Origin: Epilithonimonas arachidiradicis
GTDB lineage: Bacteria > Bacteroidota > Bacteroidia > Flavobacteriales > Weeksellaceae
Assembly (NCBI RefSeq): GCF_003610695.1
Contig: NZ_RAQH01000011.1
Span: 1-64,000, forward strand
Length of the DNA: 64,000 bases
Direction of reading: 5' to 3'
In this document: positions 27,334 to 35,959 of the stretch, in pieces
How positions within the stretch are numbered: the first letter of the stretch is position 1
How the letters are laid out: every line of letters begins with the position of its first letter
Position numbers and translations under genes: made by a program
Notes under the pieces: model-generated
What the model was told of the DNA's origin: nothing
Databases searched by the model: none
The model's input: the letters and a program-made list of their open reading frames with translations, nothing else

Positions 27334-28793
27334 TAATTCAATTCTTTTATCATTGCATTCAATTGCTCGGTAATGCTTTGCAGTTCTGCTAAAGCGTCTT
27401 TGGCGATATCAATCGGCTCTCCCAAATCTTCGCTGTTGCTCAGGCTACTGTCGGCAATCAATCCTAAGTCGAGGCTGTAGTTTTTCTTTTCTATTTCTGC
27501 CAGAGAAATGCACTGCCATCTTTCATCGGTAATGGTTTTTCTTTTCTCTTCATCTATTTCGGCTTCATAGTTTTTCATTACGTCATCTGCACAAATGCCA
27601 CCGGTGTAAGCGGTAATAAAATCTTCAAAAGCTTTTTCGGTAAAAGGCGTACGCTTCCCAAAACTCGGCATATTGGTACGCATATCGTAGAACCATACGT
27701 TTTGGGTATTGGCTTCATCATTTTTACCTCGGGTAAAAAACAGGACATTGGTTTTCACGCCTGCTGCATAGAAAATTCCTGTAGGCAAACGTAGAATGGT
27801 ATGCAGATTACACTTTTCCATCAGGTCTTTACGGATGCGCTGTCCGTCTCCATCTTCAAACAAAACATTATCGGGTAAAACCACAGCGGCACGGCCAGTT
27901 CCATCAGTAATCAAACTTCGGTAGATATGCTGTAAGAAATTAAGCTGTTTGTTGCTCGATACATATTTAAGGTCGTTTCTGGTAGGCTTTTCTCCTCCTT
28001 TTTTGGTTCCAAATGGCGGGTTGGCGAGTACGCCGTTGTAGCCTTTCAGGTTTTCTCCCAGACTGGTTAAAGTATCACCAAGATAGATGGTACTTTCCAT
28101 TCCGTGAAGTCGTGCATTCATCAACGCCAAACGGTGTGCATCACCCACCAGCTCAACGCCTGAAAAAGCTTTTTCTTCCTGAAATTTTATCTGGTCAGCA
28201 TTTAAGGTATAACGGTAATCGTATTTTTCTTTCAGATAATGGTCTGCCGAAATCATAAATCCAAAAGTTCCGCAAGCGGGATCGTTCCATTTCTCGCCCA
28301 ATTTAGGAGCCATCAGTTTTACCATCACATTGATGAGCGGACGTGGCGTAAAGTATTGTCCTGCTCCACTTTTCTTTTCACCCGCATTTTTCTCCAATAG
28401 ACTTTCATAGATGTCACCCATTACATCACGGTCAGATTCTTCATACCAGTCTAAATCGTCTATCGCCTTTACCAAAGTATTAAAGTTCACTGGCTTCGTC
28501 AACGTAGTAGAAGCATTGGTATAAATATCTTTGATGGATGCGCTGTCGGTTTTACTGCTTACAGTAGCCAAAAACTCACGATACAATCTGAAAGCTTCAA
28601 TATTATCCGTTTCCTCCGTAAACTTCGCCCATCGGTATTCTTCAGGAATCTGCTCTGCAAATCCTTTTACTTCTGAAAGTTTCAGAAAAAGGATGTAGGT
28701 CAATTCGTTAAGATATTGGTGGTAGGTAACCCCGTCATCACGGAGTACATTACAAAGATTCCAAAGTTTATTGGCTATTTCCTGTGCGCTCAT
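27333..28793 (-). CDS. hsdM: type I restriction system N6-adenine methyltransferase
   Basis: 486 residues. HsdM_N helical domain (about 5-130), then the N6_Mtase: AGQYFTPRPLINVMVKLM, the SAM-binding motif DPACGTFGFMISA, and the catalytic motif NPPFG in GVLANPPFG. It adds methyl groups to adenine at the site chosen by HsdS and is needed for both protection and restriction. Start ATG 28793 is 3 bases before the GIY-YIG stop, so expression is coupled to the gene upstream. Confidence 0.95.
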   Translation of the reverse strand: MSAQEIANKLWNLCNVLRDDGVTYHQYLNELTYILFLKLSEVKGFAEQIPEEYRWAKFTEETDNIEAFRLYREFLATVSSKTDSASIKDIYTNASTTLTKPVNFNTLVKAIDDLDWYEESDRDVMGDIYESLLEKNAGEKKSGAGQYFTPRPLINVMVKLMAPKLGEKWNDPACGTFGFMISADHYLKEKYDYRYTLNADQIKFQEEKAFSGVELVGDAHRLALMNARLHGMESTIYLGDTLTSLGENLKGYNGVLANPPFGTKKGGEKPTRNDLKYVSSNKQLNFLQHIYRSLITDGTGRAAVVLPDNVLFEDGDGQRIRKDLMEKCNLHTILRLPTGIFYAAGVKTNVLFFTRGKNDEANTQNVWFYDMRTNMPSFGKRTPFTEKAFEDFITAYTGGICADDVMKNYEAEIDEEKRKTITDERWQCISLAEIEKKNYSLDLGLIADSSLSNSEDLGEPIDIAKDALAELQSITEQLNAMIKELN

Positions 28794-28796
28794 ATA

Positions 28797-29582
28797 TTAT
28801 GTGTTTCTTGCTGTTATTCTGCATTTATCTTTTGCCATTCTCAGCTCCGCTAATGCAAGAGGATTGTGGCTATCATTCAGCAAGGGTTTCAGTTTGCAAA
28901 TTAAATGTTTTTCTTCCTCAAAATTGCTAGTTTTAAAAACGGCAATCTCTAAATTATTTTCGATCCAAAAGATAATTTTCTTTTGGTCTTCCTTTATAAA
29001 TTTATAATTATTTTGATTTGACTTTCCGTGTAATGATCCTGCCTCCGGTAGGTATCCTAAGACTGCACCAATACTTCTGAAAAAAGTTCCGTGACCTTTT
29101 GCAAAAAGCTCTTGATTTAATCGCTCTTTAAGTGTTTGACCTTGTGCTTTACCAACATATATAATTTGATGTTCTCTTTCAGATAAAAATTGCTGGAAAG
29201 GTTTTGGTAATAAACATTTCTCTTTTAGTCTTAAAGAATATAAACCATAAAAGTTCAATTCATTAATAAAATCTCGATTGATAGTAGAATATTCAACAGC
29301 TAGTAAATTAAAAACAGAAGTAGAAACCTCTTGAAATTTTTGTTTTGTTGTACTATTAATTTTTGAAGTAGGGATATTAGAAAGGATTTTTATTTTCCCA
29401 CTAGAAATTAATTTATTAAAATCCGAAGAGGTTATATTCCTTATATTAAAGTCAGTCATACGAAAATCAAGCTTCTGCATTTTGCGTCTAGCTTTTTTTC
29501 GGTCTTCCGCACTGTCTGACTTTTCATAAGTAATGACAAGACCTCTTAACCTTTCAATTATTTCTTCTGAAAAATTCATCAT
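28797..29582 (-). CDS. GIY-YIG domain protein within the type I operon
   Basis: 261 residues. An N-terminal helical region of about 110 residues (ERLRGLVITYEKSDSAEDRKK...) is followed by a GIY-YIG fold: NFYGLYSLR, IIYVGKAQGQTLKERLNQEL (YVG and Arg), and a downstream acidic/Asn segment EEKHLICKLKPLLNDSHNP. The catalytic Arg and Glu are present, so it may be an active nuclease. It sits between hsdR (1-base overlap, TAATG) and hsdM (3-base gap), an unusual place. Function in the type I system is not known. Confidence 0.8.
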   Translation of the reverse strand: MMNFSEEIIERLRGLVITYEKSDSAEDRKKARRKMQKLDFRMTDFNIRNITSSDFNKLISSGKIKILSNIPTSKINSTTKQKFQEVSTSVFNLLAVEYSTINRDFINELNFYGLYSLRLKEKCLLPKPFQQFLSEREHQIIYVGKAQGQTLKERLNQELFAKGHGTFFRSIGAVLGYLPEAGSLHGKSNQNNYKFIKEDQKKIIFWIENNLEIAVFKTSNFEEEKHLICKLKPLLNDSHNPLALAELRMAKDKCRITARNT

Positions 29583-32500
29583 TATGCAGAATATAAATCA
29601 TTATTTAACTCAACAATCAAATCTTCTAATTCATTATTGAAAATTTTATTAATTCTATTAAAACCTCCTTCATCTAAAAACGGTTTCAAATCAAGATCTT
29701 TCTTAGTTAAAATGCTTTCAGCAAGCAATTGCTTTTCAAAACGGTCAATCCATTTTAACTGATGAATATTCCAGTCTCTACTTGATTTAATCTTACTAAT
29801 CGCATTTTTCACACGCTCTTGTGGTGAAATAAGGTCAACACCCATAGAAAGAGTTCTGATGTATGCGATAATATCTGCTGCAATGTCTATATTTTTTGCA
29901 GATTTCCAAGCTGTATTGAGAGAGATTTCATTGAAACCTTTTTCATCAAGAATCAACTTTAATTCTCTCAAAGATTTCCGATCCAATTCCTGAGGTTTAT
30001 TACAGATAATGTTGATGGCTGCAATGGTGTTGATGTTTTCTGCAATGAATTTCTTGAAGCCTTCAATGTAATCTTCCGGCTTTTCTGCATTGCCATAACC
30101 ACGGGTGACTTCTTTTACAGAATCTTCGTGAGTTGAATAGACTTGTGTGTACTTCTTATAAACTTTGTTATCCAGATAGTTCCAAAGTGAACTGAGTTGC
30201 TCTACTTTGCTTTTTATTTCGGAACTGGGCGTATTTTTCAAATCGGCAATGAGTTCAGCGATTGACTTTCCATCCGTATGAAGTTTTATATGTTCCTGTT
30301 GATGCGTTTCTATCAATTTTGATTTGCGTTGTAGCTTCGCAACGATTTGCTCGATTTGGCTGTTTAGTCTTTGCTCATTAGTAATCTTATCAGTTTCTGC
30401 TACCAACTGTTCAAAACTGTAAGACGGATTAGAAACGGTTTGCATTTGGGTATAATCCTGCAACGCTTCGTATAATCTCACCGCATCATAAATTTTAAAC
30501 GCTTCTTTTCCTATTTCAGGACAAAGACGGGTAGCTCTTCCCAACATTTGCTCATACAGAATACGGGATTGCACACGTCTCATAAAAACAATATTGCAAA
30601 TCGAGGGAACATCTACTCCTGTACTGAGTAAATCTACTGTGATGACAACGTTTGGATATCTTTCGTTTTTAAAATCTCTTGTAAGTTGAGCATTATCGTA
30701 AACACTTCCGGTAATTTTTTCAATAGCTTTGTTGTGAACGTCTACACCAATGTTTTGAAACTCTTCTTTCAGCATATACAAAATAGTATCTGCGTGGCTG
30801 TCTCTCGCTGCGAAAATCAAAGTCTTTTCATTGCCGTTTGGATCTAAATTTTCCGCTAAATATTTTACAACTGCTCTGTTGAAGTTATCATTAAGAACCT
30901 GTTTATTGAAATGCTCTACATCAAATTTAAGTTCATCGTCTAAAGCTTCAAGGTCCGTAATTTCTCCTGTCTCAGCATCATAAGCTTGAGGTTTTTCGCC
31001 TTTTTCCCATTTAATCCCTTCAGAATTGAGATTAGTGGAAATATTGTAAGGAGGTTCGTGATCCACCAAGTTACCATCTATGACAGCTTGTCTATAAGAA
31101 TAATCAAAAACAGAATCTCCGAAGATTTCTTTTGTATGCAAAGCTGGTGTGGCAGTCATTCCAATTTTAAAGGCATCGAAATAATCCAGTACCTTTCGGT
31201 ACTGTGCTACATAATCGTCCTCATTTCTAATACCAAAATCATCCTCGTTCATTTCTTTATCCAGCTGATAACCTCTGTGCGCTTCATCAACAATTACACA
31301 GTCATAAGTATCCACAGTTAAAGGATTTTCAGAATAAAAAAGTCGTTTTACCATACTCTGAACCGTTGCAAAATGAAGTCGGGTTTCAGAATCGGGCTGT
31401 GTTATGCTGGTGTCTTCAAATTTATAAATCCCTCCAAACGATTGTTGATCTTCTATTTTATTTTCTTTAACGCTGTCTTTTGCTTGTGAAGCAAGCAATG
31501 TTCTGTCTGTTAAAAAAAGAATTCTTTTGAAACGGTTGGCTTTAATCAATCTATAAATCAATCCGTTGATTGTCCTTGTTTTTCCGGTTCCGGTTGCCAT
31601 TACTAGCAACGCTCTTCGGTCTTGTGGGTATTCAATTAATTTATTTTCAACTGATTTGATGGCTTCTATTTGGTAATCACGAAGATTGAGACCTTGCGGA
31701 GAATTTAGATAATCATAATCGCTATCTGTCAGTTTTTTATTCGCTGATTCTGTATCACGTTCATAAATTTCTTTCAGTCCATCAGGAGAAAGCCATCCGC
31801 GTAAAGGATAAGCGTGATTGGTATTAATTCGGATATCCTGAAACCATATACCGCTTTTGGTTTTTATTTGCTCAAGATATTTTCTGCCATTCGTAGAGAA
31901 TAGAAAAGGAGCTTTCAAGTTCTCCCATTTACCCAGAAGTTGAAAACTATCGTTAGCTGTGATTTTTTCTGCATATACTTTAGATTGTCGCAAATCAGTT
32001 GAAATATCAAGTCTATATTTCTTTGCTTCTACCAATCCATACAACTCCAATCCTATAAACAATGCGTAGTCTGCATATTTACTACCACAAGGCCATTCTG
32101 CTATCGCAATATTTCGCCCTTTTTCGGGAAGTGTTTTATGGTATTTATAATTGATCTTTTCAGTATCGCATTCCCATCCTGCATCTCTTAACTGTTTATC
32201 AATCAATTCGAGTCTGGTTTCCTGTTCACTCCAGTCAATTCGGTTTGCAGATTCAATTGATTTAACCCTTCTTGAGTTAATCGTCTGTTTCGATTGATTT
32301 AAGATTTCAATCTTATTTTGATAATCTTGGATTTGCTCAGCTAAATCTGCTAACTTTTCATTCAGCTTTTCAGTTTCAACTTTAGATTGCTCTGGTGGGA
32401 GTTCATAAACTTTAGCTTCAACATAGTCATTCTCATAGGTTTCGTAGAACCATCTTGAAAGTGTAAATAGTTTTTTAAGAACAAAGAGAGCTTGCTGTTT

Positions 32501-32803
32501 GGTACTTTCTCCATTATGTGAAGCATCATTACCAGATTTTCTAATAGTATGAAAGAGTGAACCTATTGCATCAGGAAACACATTTCTATTTTGCAGAAAC
32601 TGGATAGACTCCACTTGATTTCTGCCATTCAGATTCTCAACTTCCAAATCTGCAATTAGCTTAATAAGCTTTTCACCAAAAAGTCTGGCTTTTGAGATAG
32701 AAGAACTTGCGTCCACATAATACAAACTTTCCGCAAGCCTTGCTTGATGAAATAACGAAGGATAAGCCTCACAAAGAAAATTAAAACTAGACAAATCTGC
32801 CAT
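29582..32803 (-). CDS. hsdR: type I restriction system motor/nuclease subunit
   Basis: 1073 residues. Order: DUF4145-like helical domain (about 1-115), coiled coil (about 140-185), PD-(D/E)xK nuclease (about 195-300) with Asp 245, Glu 259 and Lys 261 in YADYALFIGLELYGLVEAKKY-like sequence, then the helicase: Walker A ATGTGKTRT (about 403-411), DEAH in IVDEAHRGY (about 506), the SF2 motifs STGVDVPSICNIVFMR and LGRATRLCPE, and a C-terminal EcoEI-type domain. It translocates DNA and cuts at collision. ATG start at 32803; TATATTTG promoter box 29-36 bases upstream. Confidence 0.95.
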   Translation of the reverse strand: MADLSSFNFLCEAYPSLFHQARLAESLYYVDASSSISKARLFGEKLIKLIADLEVENLNGRNQVESIQFLQNRNVFPDAIGSLFHTIRKSGNDASHNGESTKQQALFVLKKLFTLSRWFYETYENDYVEAKVYELPPEQSKVETEKLNEKLADLAEQIQDYQNKIEILNQSKQTINSRRVKSIESANRIDWSEQETRLELIDKQLRDAGWECDTEKINYKYHKTLPEKGRNIAIAEWPCGSKYADYALFIGLELYGLVEAKKYRLDISTDLRQSKVYAEKITANDSFQLLGKWENLKAPFLFSTNGRKYLEQIKTKSGIWFQDIRINTNHAYPLRGWLSPDGLKEIYERDTESANKKLTDSDYDYLNSPQGLNLRDYQIEAIKSVENKLIEYPQDRRALLVMATGTGKTRTINGLIYRLIKANRFKRILFLTDRTLLASQAKDSVKENKIEDQQSFGGIYKFEDTSITQPDSETRLHFATVQSMVKRLFYSENPLTVDTYDCVIVDEAHRGYQLDKEMNEDDFGIRNEDDYVAQYRKVLDYFDAFKIGMTATPALHTKEIFGDSVFDYSYRQAVIDGNLVDHEPPYNISTNLNSEGIKWEKGEKPQAYDAETGEITDLEALDDELKFDVEHFNKQVLNDNFNRAVVKYLAENLDPNGNEKTLIFAARDSHADTILYMLKEEFQNIGVDVHNKAIEKITGSVYDNAQLTRDFKNERYPNVVITVDLLSTGVDVPSICNIVFMRRVQSRILYEQMLGRATRLCPEIGKEAFKIYDAVRLYEALQDYTQMQTVSNPSYSFEQLVAETDKITNEQRLNSQIEQIVAKLQRKSKLIETHQQEHIKLHTDGKSIAELIADLKNTPSSEIKSKVEQLSSLWNYLDNKVYKKYTQVYSTHEDSVKEVTRGYGNAEKPEDYIEGFKKFIAENINTIAAINIICNKPQELDRKSLRELKLILDEKGFNEISLNTAWKSAKNIDIAADIIAYIRTLSMGVDLISPQERVKNAISKIKSSRDWNIHQLKWIDRFEKQLLAESILTKKDLDLKPFLDEGGFNRINKIFNNELEDLIVELNNDLYSA

Positions 32804-32831
32804 ACATTATGATAAATTAGTTTTTCACTCC

Positions 32832-32875
32832 CAAATATAACCAAAAACCCAATCCCATACATACGTTTTTCCGTA
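32832..32875 (-). promoter_or_regulatory. hsdR promoter region with candidate operator
   Basis: Read leftward, TATATTTG (32832-32839) is a full -7 match. Just upstream lies TACG-N6-CGTA (32862-32875), an inverted repeat at about -33. That is where the divergent HTH protein could bind. The operator part is inference. Confidence 0.4.
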
Positions 32876-32974
32876 CTCCGCAAAAAAATCATAAAAGCCC
32901 AATCATATTTTCAACCCAAATCACAAAACCAATTAAAAATTTTTATTAATTTTAATCTCCAAAAACCCAATAAT

Positions 32975-33238
32975 ATGAAAAAAATACTACAATCAGAGGT
33001 AGCGCAACACTTAGCGCAATCTCATTTGGCAAACAATTTCCCATTCAATTTATCGGATATAGACTTATCCAAGGACTTATTGACAGACAAAGATGTACTC
33101 AAGTTATTTGGCATCTCAGAAAGAACACTGTCCAATCACAAGAAAAAAGGATTAATATCCTATTTCAAGATGGGCAGCAAAACAATGTACCTCAAACCCA
33201 TTTTAATGATGGACATCCTCAAGATCTACAACGATTAA
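32975..33238 (+). CDS. HTH_17-type DNA-binding protein
   Basis: 87 residues. The C-terminal half LLTDKDVLKLFGISERTLSNHKKKGLISYFKMGSK is a MerR-like 'helix-turn-helix domain-containing/excisionase-like' motif found in Bacteroidota, ending in a short strand and helix (MYLKPILMMDILKIYND). It is divergent from hsdR with 171 bases between them, the usual place for a controller of a restriction operon. It could also be an excisionase left by an integrated element, although no integrase is nearby. Confidence 0.8.
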   Translation: MKKILQSEVAQHLAQSHLANNFPFNLSDIDLSKDLLTDKDVLKLFGISERTLSNHKKKGLISYFKMGSKTMYLKPILMMDILKIYND

Positions 33239-33257
33239 AATGTTACAAAACCAAATA

Positions 33258-33284
33258 AGCAGACCTCACAGTCTGCTTTTTCAC
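33258..33284 (+). terminator. terminator of the HTH gene
   Basis: AGCAGAC (33258-33264) pairs with GTCTGCT (33271-33277) around CTCACA, followed by TTTTTC. Confidence 0.8.
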
Positions 33285-33357
33285 TACCAAATCCCGTCAG
33301 TCCGACTACTGTACCTTTGGTGGATGTATCAAAACCAATTGTAAAAAACGGACAACT

Positions 33358-33476
33358 TACGTCAGTTCGAGTGTTTTCGTAGCATAGTGAAGAAAATATA
33401 TCGAGAACAATTCATAAAAAACTAACACCAATTTCTAGATACAATTCGCCTATCAGCGAATCACTCGAAGTGACGA
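33358..33476 (+). repeat. full-length cloverleaf-like palindromic repeat, copy A
   Basis: Outer arms GTCAGTTCGAGTG (33361-33373) and CACTCGAAGTGAC (33462-33474) pair nearly fully. Inside are a left hairpin region (33374-33395), a middle stem TATATCGAGAA / TTCTAGATACA (about 33397-33407 with 33433-33443) and a perfect right hairpin ATTCGC / GCGAAT (33444-33449 with 33456-33461). The fold has three branches on one stem. Confidence 0.75.
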
Positions 33477-33500
33477 TTGATTGAACGACTAAGGGATAAT

Positions 33501-33553
33501 TTACGTCAGTTCGAGTGTTTTCGTAGCACAGCGAAGAAAATATATCGAGAACC
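33501..33553 (+). repeat. half copy of the palindromic repeat family
   Basis: GTCAGTTCGAGTGTTTTCGT (33505-33524) through TATCGAGAACC. Left half only, same orientation, ending 37 bases before the stand-alone GIY-YIG start codon. Confidence 0.75.
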
Positions 33554-33589
33554 TCAATTATTTCTTACATTTAATAAAACACAAATTCT

Positions 33590-33880
33590 ATGCTTTCATC
33601 TTATGTTTATATTTTAGAATGTTCTGATGGGACTTATTATACAGGCATCACAGAAAATGTTTATAAGCGTTTTGAAGAACATCAAGAGGGCAAATACTTT
33701 GGCTCCTATACTTTCAGTAGAAGACCTGTACAGTTGGTTTACTTTTGTCATCTTATGGATATTGAACAAGCAATTACTTTTGAAAAGAAGATTAAAAAAT
33801 GGTCAAAAGCCAAGAAGCTTGCATTGATAGAAGATCGTTTTGAGGATTTACCAAATCTAGCTAAAAAGAAGTTTAAGTAA
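33590..33880 (+). CDS. stand-alone GIY-YIG nuclease (UPF0213-like)
   Basis: 96 residues, nearly all GIY-YIG domain: YVYILECSDGTYYTGITENV holds both sequence signatures (in the YVY-YTG variant), KRFEEHQ the conserved Arg, and QAITFEKKIKKWSKAKK the Glu helix. This is the small UPF0213/YhbQ-like group, whose role is not settled. ATG 33590. It is flanked on both sides by copies of the palindromic repeat in the same orientation, with no other gene between. See findings. Confidence 0.88.
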   Translation: MLSSYVYILECSDGTYYTGITENVYKRFEEHQEGKYFGSYTFSRRPVQLVYFCHLMDIEQAITFEKKIKKWSKAKKLALIEDRFEDLPNLAKKKFK

Positions 33881-33924
33881 ATTAATGGATAAAGTACAGT
33901 AAGAATCTTCAATAACTAAAAACC

Positions 33925-34048
33925 AACTCTCGTCAGTTAGAGTGTTTTCGGAGCACAGCGGAGAAAATGTATCGAGAACCGGTAGTACAAAACACCAACT
34001 TCTCAATACAATTAGTCTAACGACGAATCACTCGAAGTGACGAGAGTT
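33925..34048 (+). repeat. full-length cloverleaf-like palindromic repeat, copy B
   Basis: The outer arms (33925-33944 and 34029-34048) match at 18 of 20 positions. The middle stem is TGTATCGAGAA (33968-33978) with TTCTCAATACA (34000-34010). A left hairpin (33945-33967, TTTTC...GAAAA) and a right hairpin (34011-34028, TTAGTC...GACGAA) lie between the stems. Confidence 0.8.
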
Positions 34049-34090
34049 CAGATTACTTTACAGGTATATCTTCTATAAAATCCGCAACCA

Positions 34091-34132
34091 ACAACTAACA
34101 ACTAACAACTAACAACTAACAACTAACAACTA
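34091..34132. repeat. six tandem copies of a 7-base unit
   Basis: ACAACTA is repeated six times without error. The last unit contains the TAG stop codon (read leftward, 34130-34132) of the DKNYY gene. Copy-number change would therefore lie just past the stop and not alter the protein. Confidence 0.9.
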
Positions 34133-35878
34133 CCTCACCAACGCCGTCTTCACGCCTTCTTTCTCTAACTGATTCTGTAATTCTTTGATATAGGTTTTGA
34201 CCGTCGCTTCTGATTCGGAGAGCAAAGTGACTTTAGTAGAAAAGTGGGTATTAAAACTCTTTTTACCATTTTTCATCACAATCTGCATTCTGCCACTGTA
34301 ACCACTATTGCTTCTATAGTTGGATCTGACTGCTGAGAAAACAACTTTGTCAATCTCTGTGAGTTGGTATCTTTTAAAATTCATGTTGTTGAACATCAGA
34401 TAACCGTCTTGCAATATAAAAGGTGAGATCTTTTTATTTCTTAAAAGGAAAGCAACTAAACCAGCGATGCCGCCACCTCCCAAAATCAGTAAATAAGGCC
34501 AATACCAATCTCTGTTATAAGAGACACTGGATGTCAAAACATTATCGCTTGGAGGAAACGACAGAGCCTCTGAACGGTTTAGCTTCCGGATATCATCATA
34601 CCTCAAGTCAGATTGGGTAAGGATATCTCGTGCTGTAGCTTCGTCCTTGATTTCATAAACTGCTGATGACATCAAATTGGAGCTGCCAAAGTTGTCCAAA
34701 TAAAAGTATCGCTTACCAGCCTGCCAAATATTAATGTAGGGATTCTCACCATTGTCCAGCTTTTTAAAGTCTGATGCACCGACATCTTCCAGCTCTAAAA
34801 GATGGGTAGATCGACTGCTCAGACCTGTTTTTCTGCCCCAATGTTCCGAAGCGGCCAGAAAATAAACCTTATTAGCACTGGCAAAAACATCCGGAGCCAA
34901 CTGCGTGAACTGATTATCTACAAATGGATTGTCGCCAGCGCGTTCCACTTTTTCACTTTCTGGATCGTAGAAATAGACACCTTTCCGACTGCTGAACAGC
35001 GGCTGATTGGCGTGTTTCAGATTAGCACTCAGCATTTTGTATGGTGCTTTGGACACATCAAAAGCATGTCCATCGGCATACACCATCCCGTGTATGCTAT
35101 CAATAAGATAAGCGCTTCTGGATGGGATATCACCTTCTATCCCTACCTCAAATAAACTGTTATTATAAACAAGAGGCAACAATTGGTTTTCGTAATATAC
35201 ATTCTTACCATCGGTAAAATAACTGGAGCTCTCCCGCTCCTGTCTATCTGCATACCGTATATTGAGTGGACGTATGGATTTAGGATCTGCTTTTGGCATC
35301 ACTTGTCCTCTAAAAAAAGCCTGATACGCATTGCCTCCAATATTAAAACCCTTTTTTGAAGTGTAGAACTGATTCTTTGGAAGTTCAACAAATGGATACC
35401 AATAGGTCTGTGGTTTCTCGGCAGTCCCCATACTCTGCCTTACCAATTGTAAGACTTCTTTTAAAGTGCCAAGCTCCTTATTACGCTTTGAATTTCTGGC
35501 GCAGAAATAAGTCGTAGCACCATCGGTATAGTAGTTATTAGCCAATGCTTTCAGATTATTGGGATTAAGACCTTTGAGAATGATATTTCCGGCATATACA
35601 TGCTTGCCATCCCAACCGATGTGCGCATCCTGATAATTATCTGTAAAAGTCTTAAAGGTCTTGGCATCGGCTCCTTTCACTTCACAATAGCCATTACTCG
35701 GTACTGCTGCATAGACTTTGCCTTTGTAAGTGCAAAACACACTATTGAGATCGGTCTTGGGTGTGCTGTAAGTAATAGGCTCCGCTTTGTCTGACAACGA
35801 GACATACAAAAGACCAAAACAGGCAACAAAAATTAAAATCAATAAGCAGCCAATAAGAATTCGGAATCTATAGAACAT
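34130..35878 (-). CDS. DKNYY-type repeat membrane protein
   Basis: 582 residues. N-terminal membrane anchor (ILIGCLLILIFVACFGLLYVSL), then a long periplasmic region of repeats carrying the DKNYY-type signature, seen as HIGWDGKHVYAGNIILKGLNPNNLKAL, YFTDGKNVYYENQLLPL and VFASANKVYFLAASEHW. A second transmembrane helix (YWPYLLILGGGGIAGLVAFLL) precedes a cytoplasmic PH-like C-terminal domain of about 110 residues. DKNYY proteins are common and uncharacterised. It is downstream of the copper-linked barrel gene on the same strand, but a link is not shown. Confidence 0.8.
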   Translation of the reverse strand: MFYRFRILIGCLLILIFVACFGLLYVSLSDKAEPITYSTPKTDLNSVFCTYKGKVYAAVPSNGYCEVKGADAKTFKTFTDNYQDAHIGWDGKHVYAGNIILKGLNPNNLKALANNYYTDGATTYFCARNSKRNKELGTLKEVLQLVRQSMGTAEKPQTYWYPFVELPKNQFYTSKKGFNIGGNAYQAFFRGQVMPKADPKSIRPLNIRYADRQERESSSYFTDGKNVYYENQLLPLVYNNSLFEVGIEGDIPSRSAYLIDSIHGMVYADGHAFDVSKAPYKMLSANLKHANQPLFSSRKGVYFYDPESEKVERAGDNPFVDNQFTQLAPDVFASANKVYFLAASEHWGRKTGLSSRSTHLLELEDVGASDFKKLDNGENPYINIWQAGKRYFYLDNFGSSNLMSSAVYEIKDEATARDILTQSDLRYDDIRKLNRSEALSFPPSDNVLTSSVSYNRDWYWPYLLILGGGGIAGLVAFLLRNKKISPFILQDGYLMFNNMNFKRYQLTEIDKVVFSAVRSNYRSNSGYSGRMQIVMKNGKKSFNTHFSTKVTLLSESEATVKTYIKELQNQLEKEGVKTALVR

Positions 35879-35959
35879 GAAGTGTTTTTATAGAGGTTGA
35901 CTCTCAAATTTAATAAAAAGATTGGTTACTAATGGTTAATTATTAATTATTAATGATGA

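Noticed and set aside
32975-33238. Excisionase of an integrated element
   Set aside because: No integrase, relaxase or att-like direct repeat was found nearby; control of the divergent hsdR is the simpler reading.
18482-34130. Prophage or conjugative element
   Set aside because: No capsid, terminase, portal, tra or integrase gene is present; the content is defence-type only.
34091-34132. CRISPR-like array
   Set aside because: Units are only 7 bases with no spacers, and there are no cas genes.
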